This document shows positions 21,543 to 33,062 of a DNA stretch of 64,000 nt, in pieces; positions within the stretch are counted from its first letter, which is position 1, and each line of letters opens with the position of its first letter. Under the pieces are notes generated by a model that saw only the letters and a list, made by a program, of their open reading frames with translations, was not told the origin of the DNA and made no database searches. This stretch comes from Rhipicephalus microplus (lineage: Eukaryota > Arthropoda > Arachnida > Ixodida > Ixodidae). Location: NCBI RefSeq assembly GCF_043290135.1, contig NC_134707.1, forward strand, positions 74,210,508 through 74,274,507. Reading direction: 5' to 3'. The position numbers and the translations under genes are program-made.

Positions 21543-21895
21543 TGTAGCGGAAGCTGCTCAGCACCACCGCATTCTTTTCTATCCCGTCTGCAGCCAGCCG
21601 TCGACAGCGCGCCTAAGCGCGGCGCCAGCGCATCCTCCTCCGTGTTCGGGGAACAACGTGTTGTCGGGGCCGGCTCCGGGGATTAGCACCGGCGGCATGC
21701 TACGTCTGCTCGCTCGGGGGCCCCCTTTTCCTCTCTCTTGTAGAAGAACACGGGGGTGCCTCCTTCTCTCCCTCGTCGAGGGGAGCTCTCGTCACTCGCA
21801 CGGAGTGGAAATAAACAGTCTTGCCCTGAAACTCCAAACCAGCTTCACGTCTCCTTTCTCGCTGCCTCCGGCAGCCGACATTCCCGGCCGCTACA
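21543..21895 (+). repeat. 3' LTR of the CsRn1-like element
   Basis: 353 bp, TGTAGCGG..GCTACA, with AATAAA at 21809-21814. It carries 6 bp more than the 5' LTR in the segment around 21620. Confidence 0.92.
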
Positions 21896-22027
21896 ACACC
21901 ATAGGTTTGTGCACACGCAAGGAAAAACCATGGCCAGACTGGTACGAACACTTTACTACTCTGCAGCACTGCGATGACGTTTTTTTTAAATGCGCAGCAA
22001 TTCTTAGCCATCTTCGGTGACTTTGAG

Positions 22028-22085
22028 AGTATCTATCTATCTATCTATCCATCTATCTATCTATCTATCCATCTATCTATCTAGC
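22028..22085. repeat. (TCTA)n microsatellite with TCCA interruptions
   Basis: Uninterrupted 4-bp period with two ATCC variants. Confidence 0.95.
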
Positions 22086-22089
22086 CGGT

Positions 22090-23400
22090 TATGACCTTTA
22101 GCTCTCCTGGCTGTTTCGTTCATAGTATCAATACCAAATTTGGTATGGCATAACATGACTGTATGACATGCATAATTGACTAGTCATAATATGTCTCATG
22201 ATTTGTTTGTCATAAATGTCATGATTTATATATCTTGGTCTTGCTGCTCTTGCAATGGTTTCCTCCACATGACATGATGCAGAAGTAGTATGGTATGACA
22301 TGATTGCATGGCGAACACAAGCGACAGACCCTAACATGAAAATCATGACATGCCTGTCATGTAACAACATCACTACATTCAACGCTCATAATGCACTCGC
22401 CGCCTTTTCGCTATAGCGTCCCAGATACAAAATTAAGTAATACGGTACGTGAATAGATGACGAAGGTATGTGACAGGTGCAAATATGATAATCATGAGGT
22501 GCGTGTCATCTAACAACATGACTACATGCTACGCTCATGATGCGCTCACGGCCGTTTCCCTAGCTTCACATATGCCAAATGTGGTATTACGTGAGGTCAA
22601 TGAAAGACGAAGGTATGTGACTGGTGCAAGCATGATAATCATGAGATGCGTGTCATATAAGAACATGTCTACATGCCACAGTCAAGGCACCAGTACATTT
22701 CAGCGTGGCGCGGTGCGCGTGCTCGTCGGCGCTCATTTCGTCGCATCACGCCGGCGTTGCCACGCCAGGCACTGCTTTTGCCGTATACTCGCAGGCACGC
22801 GCGCAGTGCTGCGTCGCTTTGACGCGTGCACATTTCAGCGCATCCGTCGTCCGTTCGTCACGAAAAGAGTGAGCCGCAGTGTTGTCTGGGTAACACCATG
22901 GCGCAAAATGCAGCATGTCGTATTTCGCACAGGCTGCCGTCAGGCCGCGCTGACGGACGCTGGCCGCGCCGGTCACGCCTGGCGTCAGACTAAAGAGTGC
23001 TTGCGTTTGGCTCACGTAGCGTCGCAGTGCCCAGCGTGCGCACGTGTCAACGCTACACTGGAGTATATTGGGCTTTTTATGATGCACTTGCGGCCGTTTT
23101 GCCAGCTCCACATATACCAAATTTTTTGTTACCTGAATTCAATAAATGACGAAATATATCACTGATGCAAACTTCATAATCCCGACAAGCGTGTCATATA
23201 GGAACGTGACAACATCCCACGCTCATAGCGTGTTCGCGACCGTTTCGCTAGCTCCATATATAGTAAATTTGGAATCACGTTATGTGAATAGATGACGAAA
23301 GTAAACGACACATCCAAACATGATCATCGTGACACGGAAGTCATATACGGCATCATTTACCACCACCTCGTAATGTTGTGCTCATTTCAAAGTGACATAT
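22090..23400 (+). repeat. Tandem array with period near 147 bp
   Basis: The block GATGACGAAGGTATGTGAC..GGTGCAA.CATGATAATCATGA recurs with GACGAA starts at about 22459, 22607, 23148 and 23294. Neighbouring units are 146-148 bp apart, and an insert of about 390 bp lies between the second and third. Each unit also contains CATATA/CCAAAT.TGGTAT, ATAACAACATGACTACATGC and CGCTCATGATGCGCTC-like blocks. A more diverged unit occupies about 22100-22400. Non-coding; satellite or an internal array of a larger mobile element. Confidence 0.65.
22685..23075. mobile_element. GC-rich insert within the 147-bp array
   Basis: The third unit stops after ACATGCCACA and the array resumes at ATGATGCACTTGCGG. The roughly 390 bp in between are GC-rich, unlike the array, and contain two copies of the word CATTTCAGCG (22696 and 22831). 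No target duplication, tRNA head or open domain was recognised, so the class is unknown. Confidence 0.45.
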
Positions 23401-24180
23401 CGGCGTTTCTCATTTGTGCTTCGCATACCATCGATACCCAATGTACGTGGAATCTGCCATTTTTTTAATTGTGCACATTTCGACACTCATGATGCCAGGT
23501 GCTTCTGGTGCGGTGCACGGATACTCATGAAAAGTGAGAGTTCTCCTGGTAAGCAGTTCTAAAACAGCGCATTTTGGCTTCTTTATGCCACGTTCCGGTC
23601 AACTGGTCAAGCGAGAAATGTTTCTGAAGGTACGTCGATTTCGCACTCCAGCTGCTATATGTGCACAAGTATTTGTAACAACTTGCATGCACTAGACGCG
23701 CATTAGACACGCTCCAGGCGTTTCCAATAAAACCTACAAATAAACTCGCTTCGTAGATCCACGTCGACATAACTCGACGGAGTTGCACGAGAGCATTCGC
23801 CTGAAAGGTTTCATGCCACACTTCACGGCGCGCTTAATCTCGGATAGCACGAGGTAAGTGGAAGAAAGCGAAACCATTTTCTGTTTTACGGCAACGAAAT
23901 ATTGCTGAAAACTTCGGATGTTGCATTGAATGAGCATCGCGAGAACAATTTTGACTTGGCACACACTGAACGCTCCTCCTCTTCAGTTTATGTCCTGGCT
24001 ACGATTTCGTTTTTGGTCATGGCGAGGATCCGGTTGGAGCTCTATGCGAACGCGCGCCCGCTTTCAACCTTTTGTGTAAAGATAAATAAGACCACCAGCC
24101 AATTTCAAGATCCCGTGCAAAGAATGCACCGAATACAGAGAGAGGGAGGGTGTTAATAGGGGAAAAGAGAAAACAAATGG
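23401..24180. other. No recognisable gene
   Basis: Mixed sequence between the satellite-like array and the LINE; only short frames. Confidence 0.45.
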
Positions 24181-24300
24181 CAGCATATCCATGGAGTGAA
24201 TGATGGATAGGGGAGCGAAGCATCCGTCCGTCCATTCGTTCTTGCTTCCGTTCATCCATGCTTGCGTCTGTGTGGCCGCCCGCGCGTCCATCCGTCCGTC
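24177..24300 (+). repeat. Fragment of the repeat family seen at 39005-39504
   Basis: GCATATCCATGGAGTGAATGATGGATAGGGGAGCGAAGC parallels CATATCCACGAAGTGAATGATGATGAGTGGGCGAAGC at 39020-39056. It continues as a CCGTCCGTCCATTCGTT-type low-complexity stretch. It sits at the 3' end of the minus-strand LINE. Confidence 0.5.
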
Positions 24301-25085
24301 TACCACCTCAGTGACTGGCGTGTATAGTGGTGTGCTGCCTTAGCGGCAGCGTCCTTCTCTTCGTTGCCAGCTATCCTAACGTGCGAGGGAAGCCAGTGGA
24401 GGGACAGGCGCACACCACTATTTTTGATGGCTGTCAATTTGGCGTGCAGCAAGACCACAATCATGCCTGCTTGACCTGGTTGTAGCCGTGCTTGTAGGGC
24501 TGATCGGGAGTCGCACAAAATTTACAGGCAGCCGGGGTAAGGTGGCAGCGAGGGTGTCGGCAGTCAAGTGACGGCCGGCCAATCCAGCTGCAGTGGGCCT
24601 AGCGAGAAAGGAAAGTCGGCACCGGAAGATTGTACCTTTCAATTGTATAACGCAAGCATTCGTGGCTGAACGGAGCTGTCCCGAACAAACCCGTCCGTGA
24701 ACACAAGGTGCTGCCCCCTAAGCCTGCCCTGAAGTTTCGCCACGGCTGCATCGTGTAGCTCGTACGTCGTTGAGCGTCTTTTACTGAGGTTGCCCAATCC
24801 TATATTTACGTCCAGAGACTGCTGATGTGGTGGAGGGGGCTGGATAGGAGTGGTAGGATTGGGGACCAGCTTTTCATAAAGAGCGCAGATCTGTGCCATC
24901 CGTGAAGCTGGTCGGCTCCGCAGTCTCCGAATGGGGGCAGTGCCCCCTGCTGCCCTGTGTAGGCGATCCAAATGATGTAGTGCCTGTCGTAGCATCAAGA
25001 GTGACAGGGTTAAGGTCCGGGCTTCCCCCAGTATTGCAGCTATGGGTGACTGACGGGGAAGTCCCATGAAGCACCGAATTGCCAT
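24300..25085 (-). pseudogene. RNase H region of the I-clade LINE
   Basis: The first motif HLVFTDGFVRDS (about 24690) contains the initial catalytic Asp. The last motif SLHWLPSHVRIAGNEEKDAAAK (about 24350-24415) contains the H and D of the C-terminal active-site strand. A linker of about 130 residues (GEARTLTLSLLMLRQALHHL) precedes it, as in other tick elements of this type. Two frames are needed to read it. RNase H would remove RNA from the hybrid during target-primed reverse transcription. Confidence 0.7.
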
Positions 25086-26610
25086 GCGGTGTTGTCGCTC
25101 CAGCTGCTACTTGTGGTGTGGCACCCACAGCACCAAGGGTAGTGTCTAAGTTCGCACTACCATTGCAGACCCTCCATAGAGCCTTAAGGCCAGGCGCGAG
25201 GTACTCCTTTGGTCCCTGCTGAGCAGCTTTCTTAAGGCAGTCTCGATCCTTGTGGCATGAAGGCGGCGAATTTAACGGTCGGTATCCAGGTAAGGCGGTG
25301 GTCTCTCCTTAGCCCCAGGTACGTCACTGCCTCGCTCCGTTGGATCGGTTGATCACGTAGTACAAGCTTTCGGATAGCGCTCCATGCAACGGCTCTGGGG
25401 TGAACTAGCAGGGGGCGACACGTTCAGGCTAATTGTCTTGAAGAATGAGGCAACAGAATCCAAGGCTGCAGAGAACGCCGTATTGCCGTGAAGTTCTGTC
25501 TATGCCTCTTAACCTACAGTGCCACATCGTCTGCATACACGGAGCACTGCATGGAGTTGTGCTTGCCAACGGTCATCGCAGTCGGCAGCCCCGCTAACAC
25601 CAGGTTGAACAAAAAGGGGTTCAGGACAGAACCTTGTGGAACGCCTGCTGTCATCAGCCGTGGACGCTGGGCGCGCGTTGTACTCTGACCCCGAGGGTGC
25701 GTCCTGCTATAAAGGCACTGATGAAGGTAGGTAGGCAGCCCACAATGTCAAGTGTATATAAAGCACTCTCTATCGCTGTATGAAGAAGGCTGTCAAAAAC
25801 GCTCTGGACATCCAGCAGGACGAAGAGGGCGACTTCGCCATTGCTTCTGCACTCCTCCAAGGTGGAGACGGCTTCCGCGATCTACTCTGCTGTGTATCAG
25901 TGGCGTCGTAAGGCCGTCTGCTGTTCTGGTAGAAAATCCTTTTCCCCCACAATCCAATTTAGGCGTGCTTGTGCTATGTCTTCCATGAGCTTGCAGGCAG
26001 CAGAGGTAAGAGAGAGGGCCTGTAGGACACAATGCTGGCATAAGGGTGGCGAGGTTTCCGGATCGGCACTACAACAGCGGCCCGCAAGCCCTCAGAAAGG
26101 GTGCCACTCTGCCAGATTTTATTAAAATCCTCAACAGGCGTCATCGTGAGGCGACATACAGGTTGCTCAGCATCCGGTATGTGATGCCATCGGCACCAGG
26201 GGAACAGTAGGGCTTGGTTCTGGCTAGAAGAACATTCAGTTTGTGTTGCAAAATGTGCTCCTTACGCAAAGATTCAATCTGGTTGGCTGTCAAGACAGGG
26301 TGGTGACCTTGCCATGGCTTTGGAGCAGGCGTGGTGGTGAGGGCTGCAGGATTGGCTGGTGGGAGTTCTGTGAAGCGATTGGCCGGTCGCTCTGCCAGTT
26401 TTCACTAATGCCCAAGTGAATGGCCACCGCAATGACGGGTTGCCGCCCATTGGCCCAGTGACGAGGAATCGTAGAAGGTGGCATGTTTTTGCGCCCCTTC
26501 TTGCCTGACTCAGAGAGTGGCAGATTGTCGCCTGTGATCGTTAGCATGTCGCCGACATACCGCATCCACATGATTGAAGAGTGTACGGTGTTCTGGGTCA
26601 TGGGCCTATA
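25086..26610 (-). pseudogene. Reverse transcriptase region of the I-clade LINE
   Basis: The block VALFVLLDVQSVFDSLLHTA (about 25780-25840) is the RT motif with the first catalytic Asp. Further on, CSVYADDVAL at 25523-25550 (YADD codons 25526-25537) is the catalytic box, followed at once by a stop. GCLPTFISAFIAGRTLGVRV lies between. The thumb side (25086-25500) is broken into several frames. The upstream finger region (about 26300-26600) is recognisable only as short pieces. Confidence 0.7.
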
Positions 26611-26727
26611 GGTACCTTCTCTCAGCTAGGCACCTCGCAGCCCATAAGTTCATGTGATGGATGTCTGGCACACGATATTGCTCTGGCAGCTTGGTCTGGA
26701 TGGTTTCCACCTGCACTGCCGCTGCTA

Positions 26728-27540
26728 CTACATGCAGGAAATCCTGATTCTGCTCGGATGACCATTCCCTGAATGTGCTGTCCTTCGAAGCTGCCTGCGA
26801 AAAGCCCGCCAATCGACTGTACTACACAACCTTCTCCTGAGGATCTTTCCGCCCACAGGTGAGATGATGATCGGCAGGTGGTCTGAACCCCAGGAGTAAA
26901 GCTCCGTTGCCCTATCATACCGGTCTCCTTTTCTGGTCTCCTTTACTGGGTGACGTCGATGGTGGAGCATGACGGTCCTGCTGTTCTGCGGAAGAAAGTA
27001 AAAGATTTCGTGTTCAAGACTTCTAGGCATAGTTGATGGATAACGTCCACGAGATCTCTTCCACGAGAAGAATAATTGCTTCCCCCCCATGGTATGATGA
27101 GCATTCGTGTCCCCACATATTGCCACAAAGACTATGAGGCAGTCTCTTCCAAATCTAACCATGAGCTGTAGTAGCATTGTGGCATCCCACCGCTGTTCAA
27201 GTCGTGCATACATGGAGGACACTGTCGTGCCCACACCGCGAAGCCGCACGATCATTGCACAACACTTAAGATTCTCTCCAGTGACATCAGCCACGTTTAT
27301 GTGCGCATGTCGTAGTTCTCGTCTCGCTTACACTGCACAACGTGGTCGACCCTGAAGACGTGTACTCGCCATGCACGGTACGTCCTTGCACGTGTCTAGA
27401 GTACACGACTTGACATTTTGGTAGCCGATGTATTCGGGAAGTCGCAAGTTGGTCGCTGCTACGTACGCTTCCTGCAAAGCAAGCATATCAAGCTCACTCT
27501 ACAGGAAATGTGTGGAGAGGTCTGCATACCGCCGCTGCAA
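26728..27540 (-). pseudogene. APE-type endonuclease of the I-clade LINE
   Basis: The endonuclease opens with LALQEAYVAATNLRLPEYIG (about 27430-27500), the glutamate-containing first motif. It then shows VAICGDTNAHHTMGG (about 27080-27120) and the terminal SWGSDHLPIII (about 26866-26900), which holds the catalytic Asp-His pair. The frame changes between the second and third motif. It would nick the target DNA to start insertion. Confidence 0.72.
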
Positions 27541-27599
27541 CGAGTGTGTGTTCCACTGAAGCACACATGGGCGCAGCGGCGGTTGCCTGTAACATGCTG

Positions 27600-29048
27600 A
27601 AGGGTGTCAGCCATGGTGGCTGCTATGAAAGTGCACGCCAACAGCCTGAAGGCAGATGAACCGCAGTTGGTTTTTAGGAGGCAGCTGGTGCGCAAACGCT
27701 CTTAACTGGAGCTTCAGGGTTGCATTTTCCTGGTCCATGTGGGGCTGGGATGGTAACTTCATGGGTGGACGAGGCTTGGTAGAGCCCGGGTGCTTGAGAC
27801 CAGCCGGCAGGCTACAGTGTTGTGCGCCTGACTGGCCAGGATGAGTCAGACTGACCGCCATCTTGGATGGTGCTCCCACTGCGGCAGCGTAGCTCTTTCC
27901 TGTAGGCTGCTTGAGCTGAGGACCGTCAGTACCACTTGGGCTTGCCCGCACGACTGCTTGAGCCTTGCGGTTAGGCAGGTAGGTGGAAGCTGGTGCCTTG
28001 ATGGTGGCCAGGAGCCGCTCTCTTAGCCAGATCTGACAGACTGCGGAATCAGCTTATTGTGGCCTGCCGCAGTGCAAGCATTTTAATTTGTTGATAAAGT
28101 TGGCGGGCTTTCTATGGTGGCCACCACACCACAGGCACCACTCTGGTCCTCAACAAGCGGCGGCGATATGTCCATTGCTACAACACCACATGCCTTGAAG
28201 CGGGCGAGGTCGGGATGGCCTCACTTCGACACCATACGAAAAGGGCATACCCGGGTTGGAGGCATGGTAGAGGCGAACAAGAGGACTGGTGATGTCCCTT
28301 GTCTCGTGGCTGCAATCACTGGCCCCTCGGACGTCACGGCTGCCGGGAGGGCATCGTCGGTATAGTCGCCATCGACGCCTTGTACCACACCACTGCTTTG
28401 TGAACGGTCAACAGAAAGGCAGGCAGTCACGCGTATTCCTGCAAGCTCCGATGTTGCTAGAAGGTGATCCATCTATTCTGGTGTAGATGCATGTGCAGCC
28501 ACGATGTTCTTTTTTGTGTTTACTCGCACCTCCTTGACTCCGGGCAGCGCAGAGAGAGCTTGCGCAATGGCAAGACGGGAGGTGCAGTGAAAGGAAGCGC
28601 CGGCGTTTGCCGGTCGGAAAAGAACAGTGCCTGAGTCTAGCGACGATGATGGCGAGGTCAGCATGGTGTCTTCAGCGGCACGCACCCCTGCAGGATTGTT
28701 CTGAGTCGCTGTGGGTACATTGGCAGGCCCGGGGACAACGTGGGTAGGCATAGCCATAGGTGCAGTGGCAGGATGGGGGGCCAGTGTGGGAAGCGGGTCC
28801 CTGAGATGTCGAGGCAAGCTGTCGGCACTTCTTTGATTTGGAGAGAATGATCTTCAACTCAGACTCGTTGGTTCCGTCAGTTTCGTGAGTGATGGAGTCT
28901 TCATGGGCAACCGCATTTTTCGACGGTGTGTTAGCGCCGTGACCGTGGCACGTTCAGTCGCTACGGCGTACATCTTCCAAGAGACATCCTCATCGTCACT
29001 GCCCGACTCGCTAGGACGCGAGCGCTTTCGCATCGACGTAGTGTCCAT
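27600..29048 (-). pseudogene. ORF1 (Gag-like) of the I-clade LINE
   Basis: It begins at 29048 (MDTTSMRKRSRPSESGSDDE), with an acidic, Ser-rich N-terminus that continues over several frames through a P/T-rich stretch (about 28480-28820). An RNA-binding-like region (GDYTDDALPAAVTSEGPVIA, then VLLFASTMPPTRV) lies around 28230-28370. A Cys-rich stretch at about 28060-28210 is probably the remnant of CCHC knuckles. ORF1 would package the element RNA. Confidence 0.55.
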
Positions 29049-29120
29049 GTCGTTAATATTAGGTTCCTCGTCTAATGGCAGTGGTACGCTCTGCGGATCG
29101 GTGAAGTGCGCGCCTGGCCA

Positions 29121-29830
29121 GCTCAGTTTCAGTTTCAGTTTTTGTTAGTTACAAAGCATCGATTCCCTAACACTTTTAAACAGATGAGGATCGCAGAGCA
29201 TAAATACTTTAAATGGGACCCTCAGTTAAAAACTACACCAAAGGCAAATTGAAAACAATTGGCAGAAGATTAGCAGGTGGTAATAAGAAACTCGTACGAG
29301 GCGACACAATCAGCAACATGCAACAGTTGAAAAAAGTGAAATAATTATTTAAAAAGTCACAATGCGAAAATATTATAAAAAACAATGCAATGAAAATTCA
29401 AATGCGACACACAGAAGAAAACGAAATAAACATAAAAAAATTGAATAAGGAAATAAGAATTGTACTCGAGAAACAGAAATAAGTACATAAAATAAATCAG
29501 GAGAAGTGGAAAAAAATTGTACACCATAACCAAGGGGAACAATCATGAGTTAAAAGGAAATATTTTATTGATGTTCTGAAAAGTGAAAATGAGGGCAAAG
29601 GTTTAGGTTCAAACAGCAAAGTACTCCAAAGATGAATGGTAGACAATTTTGATGTTTATACCGTAGTTAGTGGGAACGTGTGGTAGCAAGTAATCATGAT
29701 TAGAAGTGATTCTGGTAAGGTTAGTGTTTCTAAGCAAGCTACATTCTATATATTCAAAGGAGAGTTGGGAATTATGCAGCGAATAAAATATGGCACTCAT
29801 GTTATCCTAAAAAACCTTGTTAACATAAAC
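29121..29830 (-). mobile_element. Putative CR1/L2-type LINE 3' tail
   Basis: On the minus strand an AT-rich non-coding stretch ends at 29121 with repeats of ACTGAA (AAAAACTGAAACTGAAACTG). A short repeated 3' tail after an AT-rich untranslated region is typical of CR1/L2-type LINEs; a similar plus-strand case is at 35640-35980. It abuts the 5' end of the I-clade LINE. No coding part remains. Confidence 0.35.
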
Positions 29831-30346
29831 AAATTTCCACTGATTAAGCAGGCTAAAGGCATCTGAACGCGAACAACTGTTAGCTATGATGCGTATGTCT
29901 TGATTTTGTATACGTTGCATGGAACGAAGATACCGATAATAGGTGTTAAACGAAGCAATTGTGCTGTAGCTATTATGCTAATGAATAAATGCAAAGTAGA
30001 GTGAAAACAATGCAGGAGGTGAAAAATACTGAGGTGCCTTGATAAGTGCATGGGGTAACAACAATAGGTGACGCTACCTTGGAGACTTGTTTCATCTAGG
30101 TAACTTATACCGGCCTACGCTGGCCCCATGGTGCGGTGTTCATGCTGAAAGTGAACGCCTCTGTACATGCATATATACATAGTGGCTTTGATTGTGGAAG
30201 AACTGGTACCCACATTGTGAAAAGGTTGCCTCATGTGCGAATAGGCCATAAATTCACCGCAGTTGAGATGCACGTGTCAAGAGCTGCCCTTTGTCCTTTG
30301 GCGCGCATTTTAATTCTTAAATTACGCGATCACAGAGGCGTACTCA
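29831..30346. other. No recognisable gene
   Basis: AT-rich, only short frames. Confidence 0.45.
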
Positions 30347-30361
30347 AAATTGCAGGTTAAA

Positions 30362-30600
30362 TTGATTGATATATGGGGTTTAACGTCCTAAACCCACCAT
30401 ATAATTATGAGAGACGCCTTAGTGGAGGGATCCGGAAATTTCGACCACCTGGGGTTCTTTAACGTGCACCCAAATCTGAGCACACGGGCCTACAACATTT
30501 CCGCCTCTATCGGAAATGCAGCCGCCGCAGCTGGGATTCGAACCCGCCACCTGCGGGTCAGCAGCCGAGTACCTTAGCCACTAGACCACCGCGGCGGGGC
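30362..30600 (-). mobile_element. Ruka-type SINE, full length, with 15-bp TSD
   Basis: On the minus strand it starts GCCCCGCCGCGGTGGTCTAG and ends with a short (ATCA)n tail. The flanks repeat AAATTGCAGGTTAAA exactly at 30347-30361 and 30601-30615. The B box is intact. Confidence 0.9.
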
Positions 30601-30615
30601 AAATTGCAGGTTAAA

Positions 30616-32335
30616 GAAAATCACAAAGGAAGAGCAGCACCTGTGGTTTTTCTGCAGGTTTTACGTTGCTAGAAACAACTCTAAACTTGATTTGGAATAG
30701 ATACCAAGGCTTGAGAGCCTGTTTAGTTCCTCAGTCTGCGAATGACTGTACGGTATAACTGTCTGTACGTTGATGACGCCGCGTCACTAAATCTGTTACA
30801 TTGCCGCCTCCTTTCTATTGGGCCTTTAGAACAGTACACGCATACAGAGGACATATTTCCCAGCCAATAGCTCTTGTTTCCTACTGTGTTTCACATCTGT
30901 CACAATGCGATTCGAAGCCCACACCAAGTTTCGTTCGGATGTCTTTTATGGTAGCAGCCAAGGTAAGAAGAATGGTGCTGGAATGCACTCTTTTGGCAAC
31001 CAATATTTATGATGAAACATAGTGCGGAGCTTTTTTCATGCACGTGATAAACCTTACTATTACCCTCGTCATCAGTGCTCAATGATGAAAATGCACAGTT
31101 CTTCTCAAAAATGTCCCGATCAGTGGATTGAAGCTTAAGAAATAATTTGCACGGTGTGTTAAGTGAAGACAAAAACTGCAGTAAACACTGCAGCACTTGC
31201 TCAAAGTGGATTAGAGCAATGCCGATTCGATAGTGTGTACTTACAAACTAACAGGATCATTTGGAAAAGCAGGAAATATCCGAATATCAGTTGCACCTGC
31301 ATTAAAACTCGCTGTGAGAAAAGAAACAATATATACGTTTTGAAACATCCCCTTGGTCATTGTTATTTGTGTTCATAGTGATCATTTCATGGTGCAATAA
31401 AAATGATGACGCACAACAGCGATAAAAGGATATGATATATATCGAACATTTCAATGAAAATTGGCTAATCCAAAGTTTCTAATGATGTTTGCAGCATGTT
31501 AGAACTTTCTTTTAAAAACATCTATATAGTTGTACAAGCAGCAGATGTTTGTCTACTTATTGCCATAGTAATAGATAACCTATATACATTAAGGGCTAGA
31601 AATACACCTGGTAATAATGCTATCTTTCCTAAAGGGGGGTCATCAATAAAAACATTCATATGGGACAAAAGGGAACTGCAAAATTGTGAATGTTTCAGAA
31701 CGTCACAAGGAACTACCAGACGCCAACTTAGCGATGATATTTCACAGGCTGGTTGCTATTCATATTTGTACCCTTCACAAAGATGAGCTCCAAGAACTAG
31801 TACACAAGAATCTAAACAATAACGCATTTCACCAAACAAGAGAGAGAGAGAAATATTTCATAGGACAGGTAAAGACGCTTAGCTGAATTTTCTCTATTTA
31901 CACATCACACTATATACACTATATACAACGTCCCGTTCAGGCTTCTGGCCCGCAAAAAACGTCTAGCGCTTAGGTGTAACGCACTCGAGTTCTCTTGTCG
32001 TGGGCCTAGAATATCTGACAATTCCAAGTTTCAGACTTGTTGCAAATTTAAAGCTATCTTCGGAGACTGTCTCCGGATGTGTATATCGTGCACTAACAGA
32101 GTACGCGATTGATGTCTTCTCTGACGTTAGATTGGACGCCCAATAGTGAGTCTGACGCTCCAATTCAGTTCTAAAGTAATTGGTATATCAGATGTTTAGT
32201 CGAATGTGGAGTAAGCGTATTTTGCTTTGCCTATGGAGGTCTCGTGGCATACTGAAGTGACGCAAAAGTATAAATTTGTATACATGTTGTAGAGTTATAT
32301 ACGTGAGTGCTGGTGAACTTATACCGAAACCGTCA
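30616..32335. other. No recognisable gene between two SINEs
   Basis: AT-rich sequence with frames below 100 codons. A frame at 31163-31378 ends in several Cys residues but has no signal peptide, splice sites or domain and is treated as chance. Confidence 0.45.
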
Positions 32336-32347
32336 CTTGCATATAAC

Positions 32348-32349
<2 letters not shown>

Positions 32350-32380
<31 letters not shown>

Positions 32381-32611
32381 ATCTGAGGATTAACGTCCCA
32401 AAACCACCTTATGATTATGAGAGACGCCGTAGTGGAGGGCTCCGGAAATTTCGACCACCTGGGGTTCTTTAACGTGCACCCAAATCTGAGCACATGGGCC
32501 TACAACATTTCCGCCTCGATCGGAAATGCACACGCCGACGCTGGGATTTGATTCCGCGACCTGCGGGTCAGCAGCCGAGTACTTTAGCCACTAGATCACC
32601 GCGGTGGGGCG
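32350..32611 (-). mobile_element. Ruka-type SINE, full length, expanded GATT tail
   Basis: Same family and orientation as the copy 1.75 kb upstream. The tail is seven to eight GATT units (32350-32380). The flanks CTTGCATATAACAT (32336-32349) and CTTGCATAAAACAT (32612-32625) match at 13 of 14 bases, a slightly aged target duplication. Confidence 0.88.
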
Positions 32612-33062
32612 CTTGCATAAAACATAGAATAATAGCTAGTGTAGGATAGTGTGTGGTCCTGGCCGTGTTGTAAATTGTACTACACGTAAATGTGGACGCA
32701 GCTGTTACTTTGGTGCGCAGCGCGGACACGTCTTCTGGTGTTTTTCAACGCATGCCAAAAGCATTGTACCCACACACGCGTCCTTTCAAAGCAGAGAGAG
32801 AGCCCTTGTGCCAGTTCTCCTCTTCCCCCACCCGAAGCCAAAACTCAATAATGTGAGAAGCCTCTCGAACAATTCCAGAAGAGCCACTAAAGGCAGAACA
32901 ATAGCAAACTATTCCAGGTGGCGAAAAATTTTGCTCTATGCAACATTGTCACACAGCTACACAATCATTCGCAATGAAAAAAACTTGATCACTGGGGCAA
33001 GTGTTTTTTTTTTTTAAGCACAACCAATTTTCGTTTTTTCTGTCACGGCCCTCATGTTGACA

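Larger units (their letters stand above)
17247..21895 (+). mobile_element. CsRn1-like Ty3/gypsy LTR retrotransposon, nearly intact
   Basis: The element is 4,649 bp long. It has LTRs at both ends with TG..CA termini, a 4-bp target duplication ACAC (17243-17246 and 21896-21899), a primer site just inside the 5' LTR, and a purine tract just before the 3' LTR. It encodes Gag, protease, RT, RNase H and integrase in the usual gypsy order, and no envelope frame. The CHCC Gag motif, together with a primer site whose first nine bases (TGGTGACCC) match the 3' end complement of tRNA-Trp, are hallmarks of the CsRn1 clade. The two LTRs differ at about 13 positions plus one 6-bp indel by eye. Confidence 0.9.
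24300..29048 (-). mobile_element. Decayed I-clade-like LINE with RNase H
   Basis: Read on the minus strand the order is ORF1 with degenerate zinc knuckles, APE-type endonuclease, reverse transcriptase and RNase H, the complement of the I group of LINEs. There are at least ten frame changes or stops. The 5' edge is taken at the first ORF1 methionine (29048); the 3' edge is near 24300, where a different repeat begins. No target duplication was found. Confidence 0.75.

Noticed and set aside
22090..23400. CRISPR-like array
   Set aside because: Units of about 147 bp repeat as wholes with no spacer/repeat alternation, and the context is eukaryotic.
25488..28026. Plus-strand open frames across 24.3-29 kb
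   Set aside because: They are shadows of the minus-strand LINE; all recognisable motifs (YADD, SDH, RNase H) are on the minus strand.
31163..31378. Small Cys-rich secreted peptide
   Set aside because: No signal peptide, no splice sites, no neighbouring exon; the Cys residues are at the end of an AT-rich chance frame.
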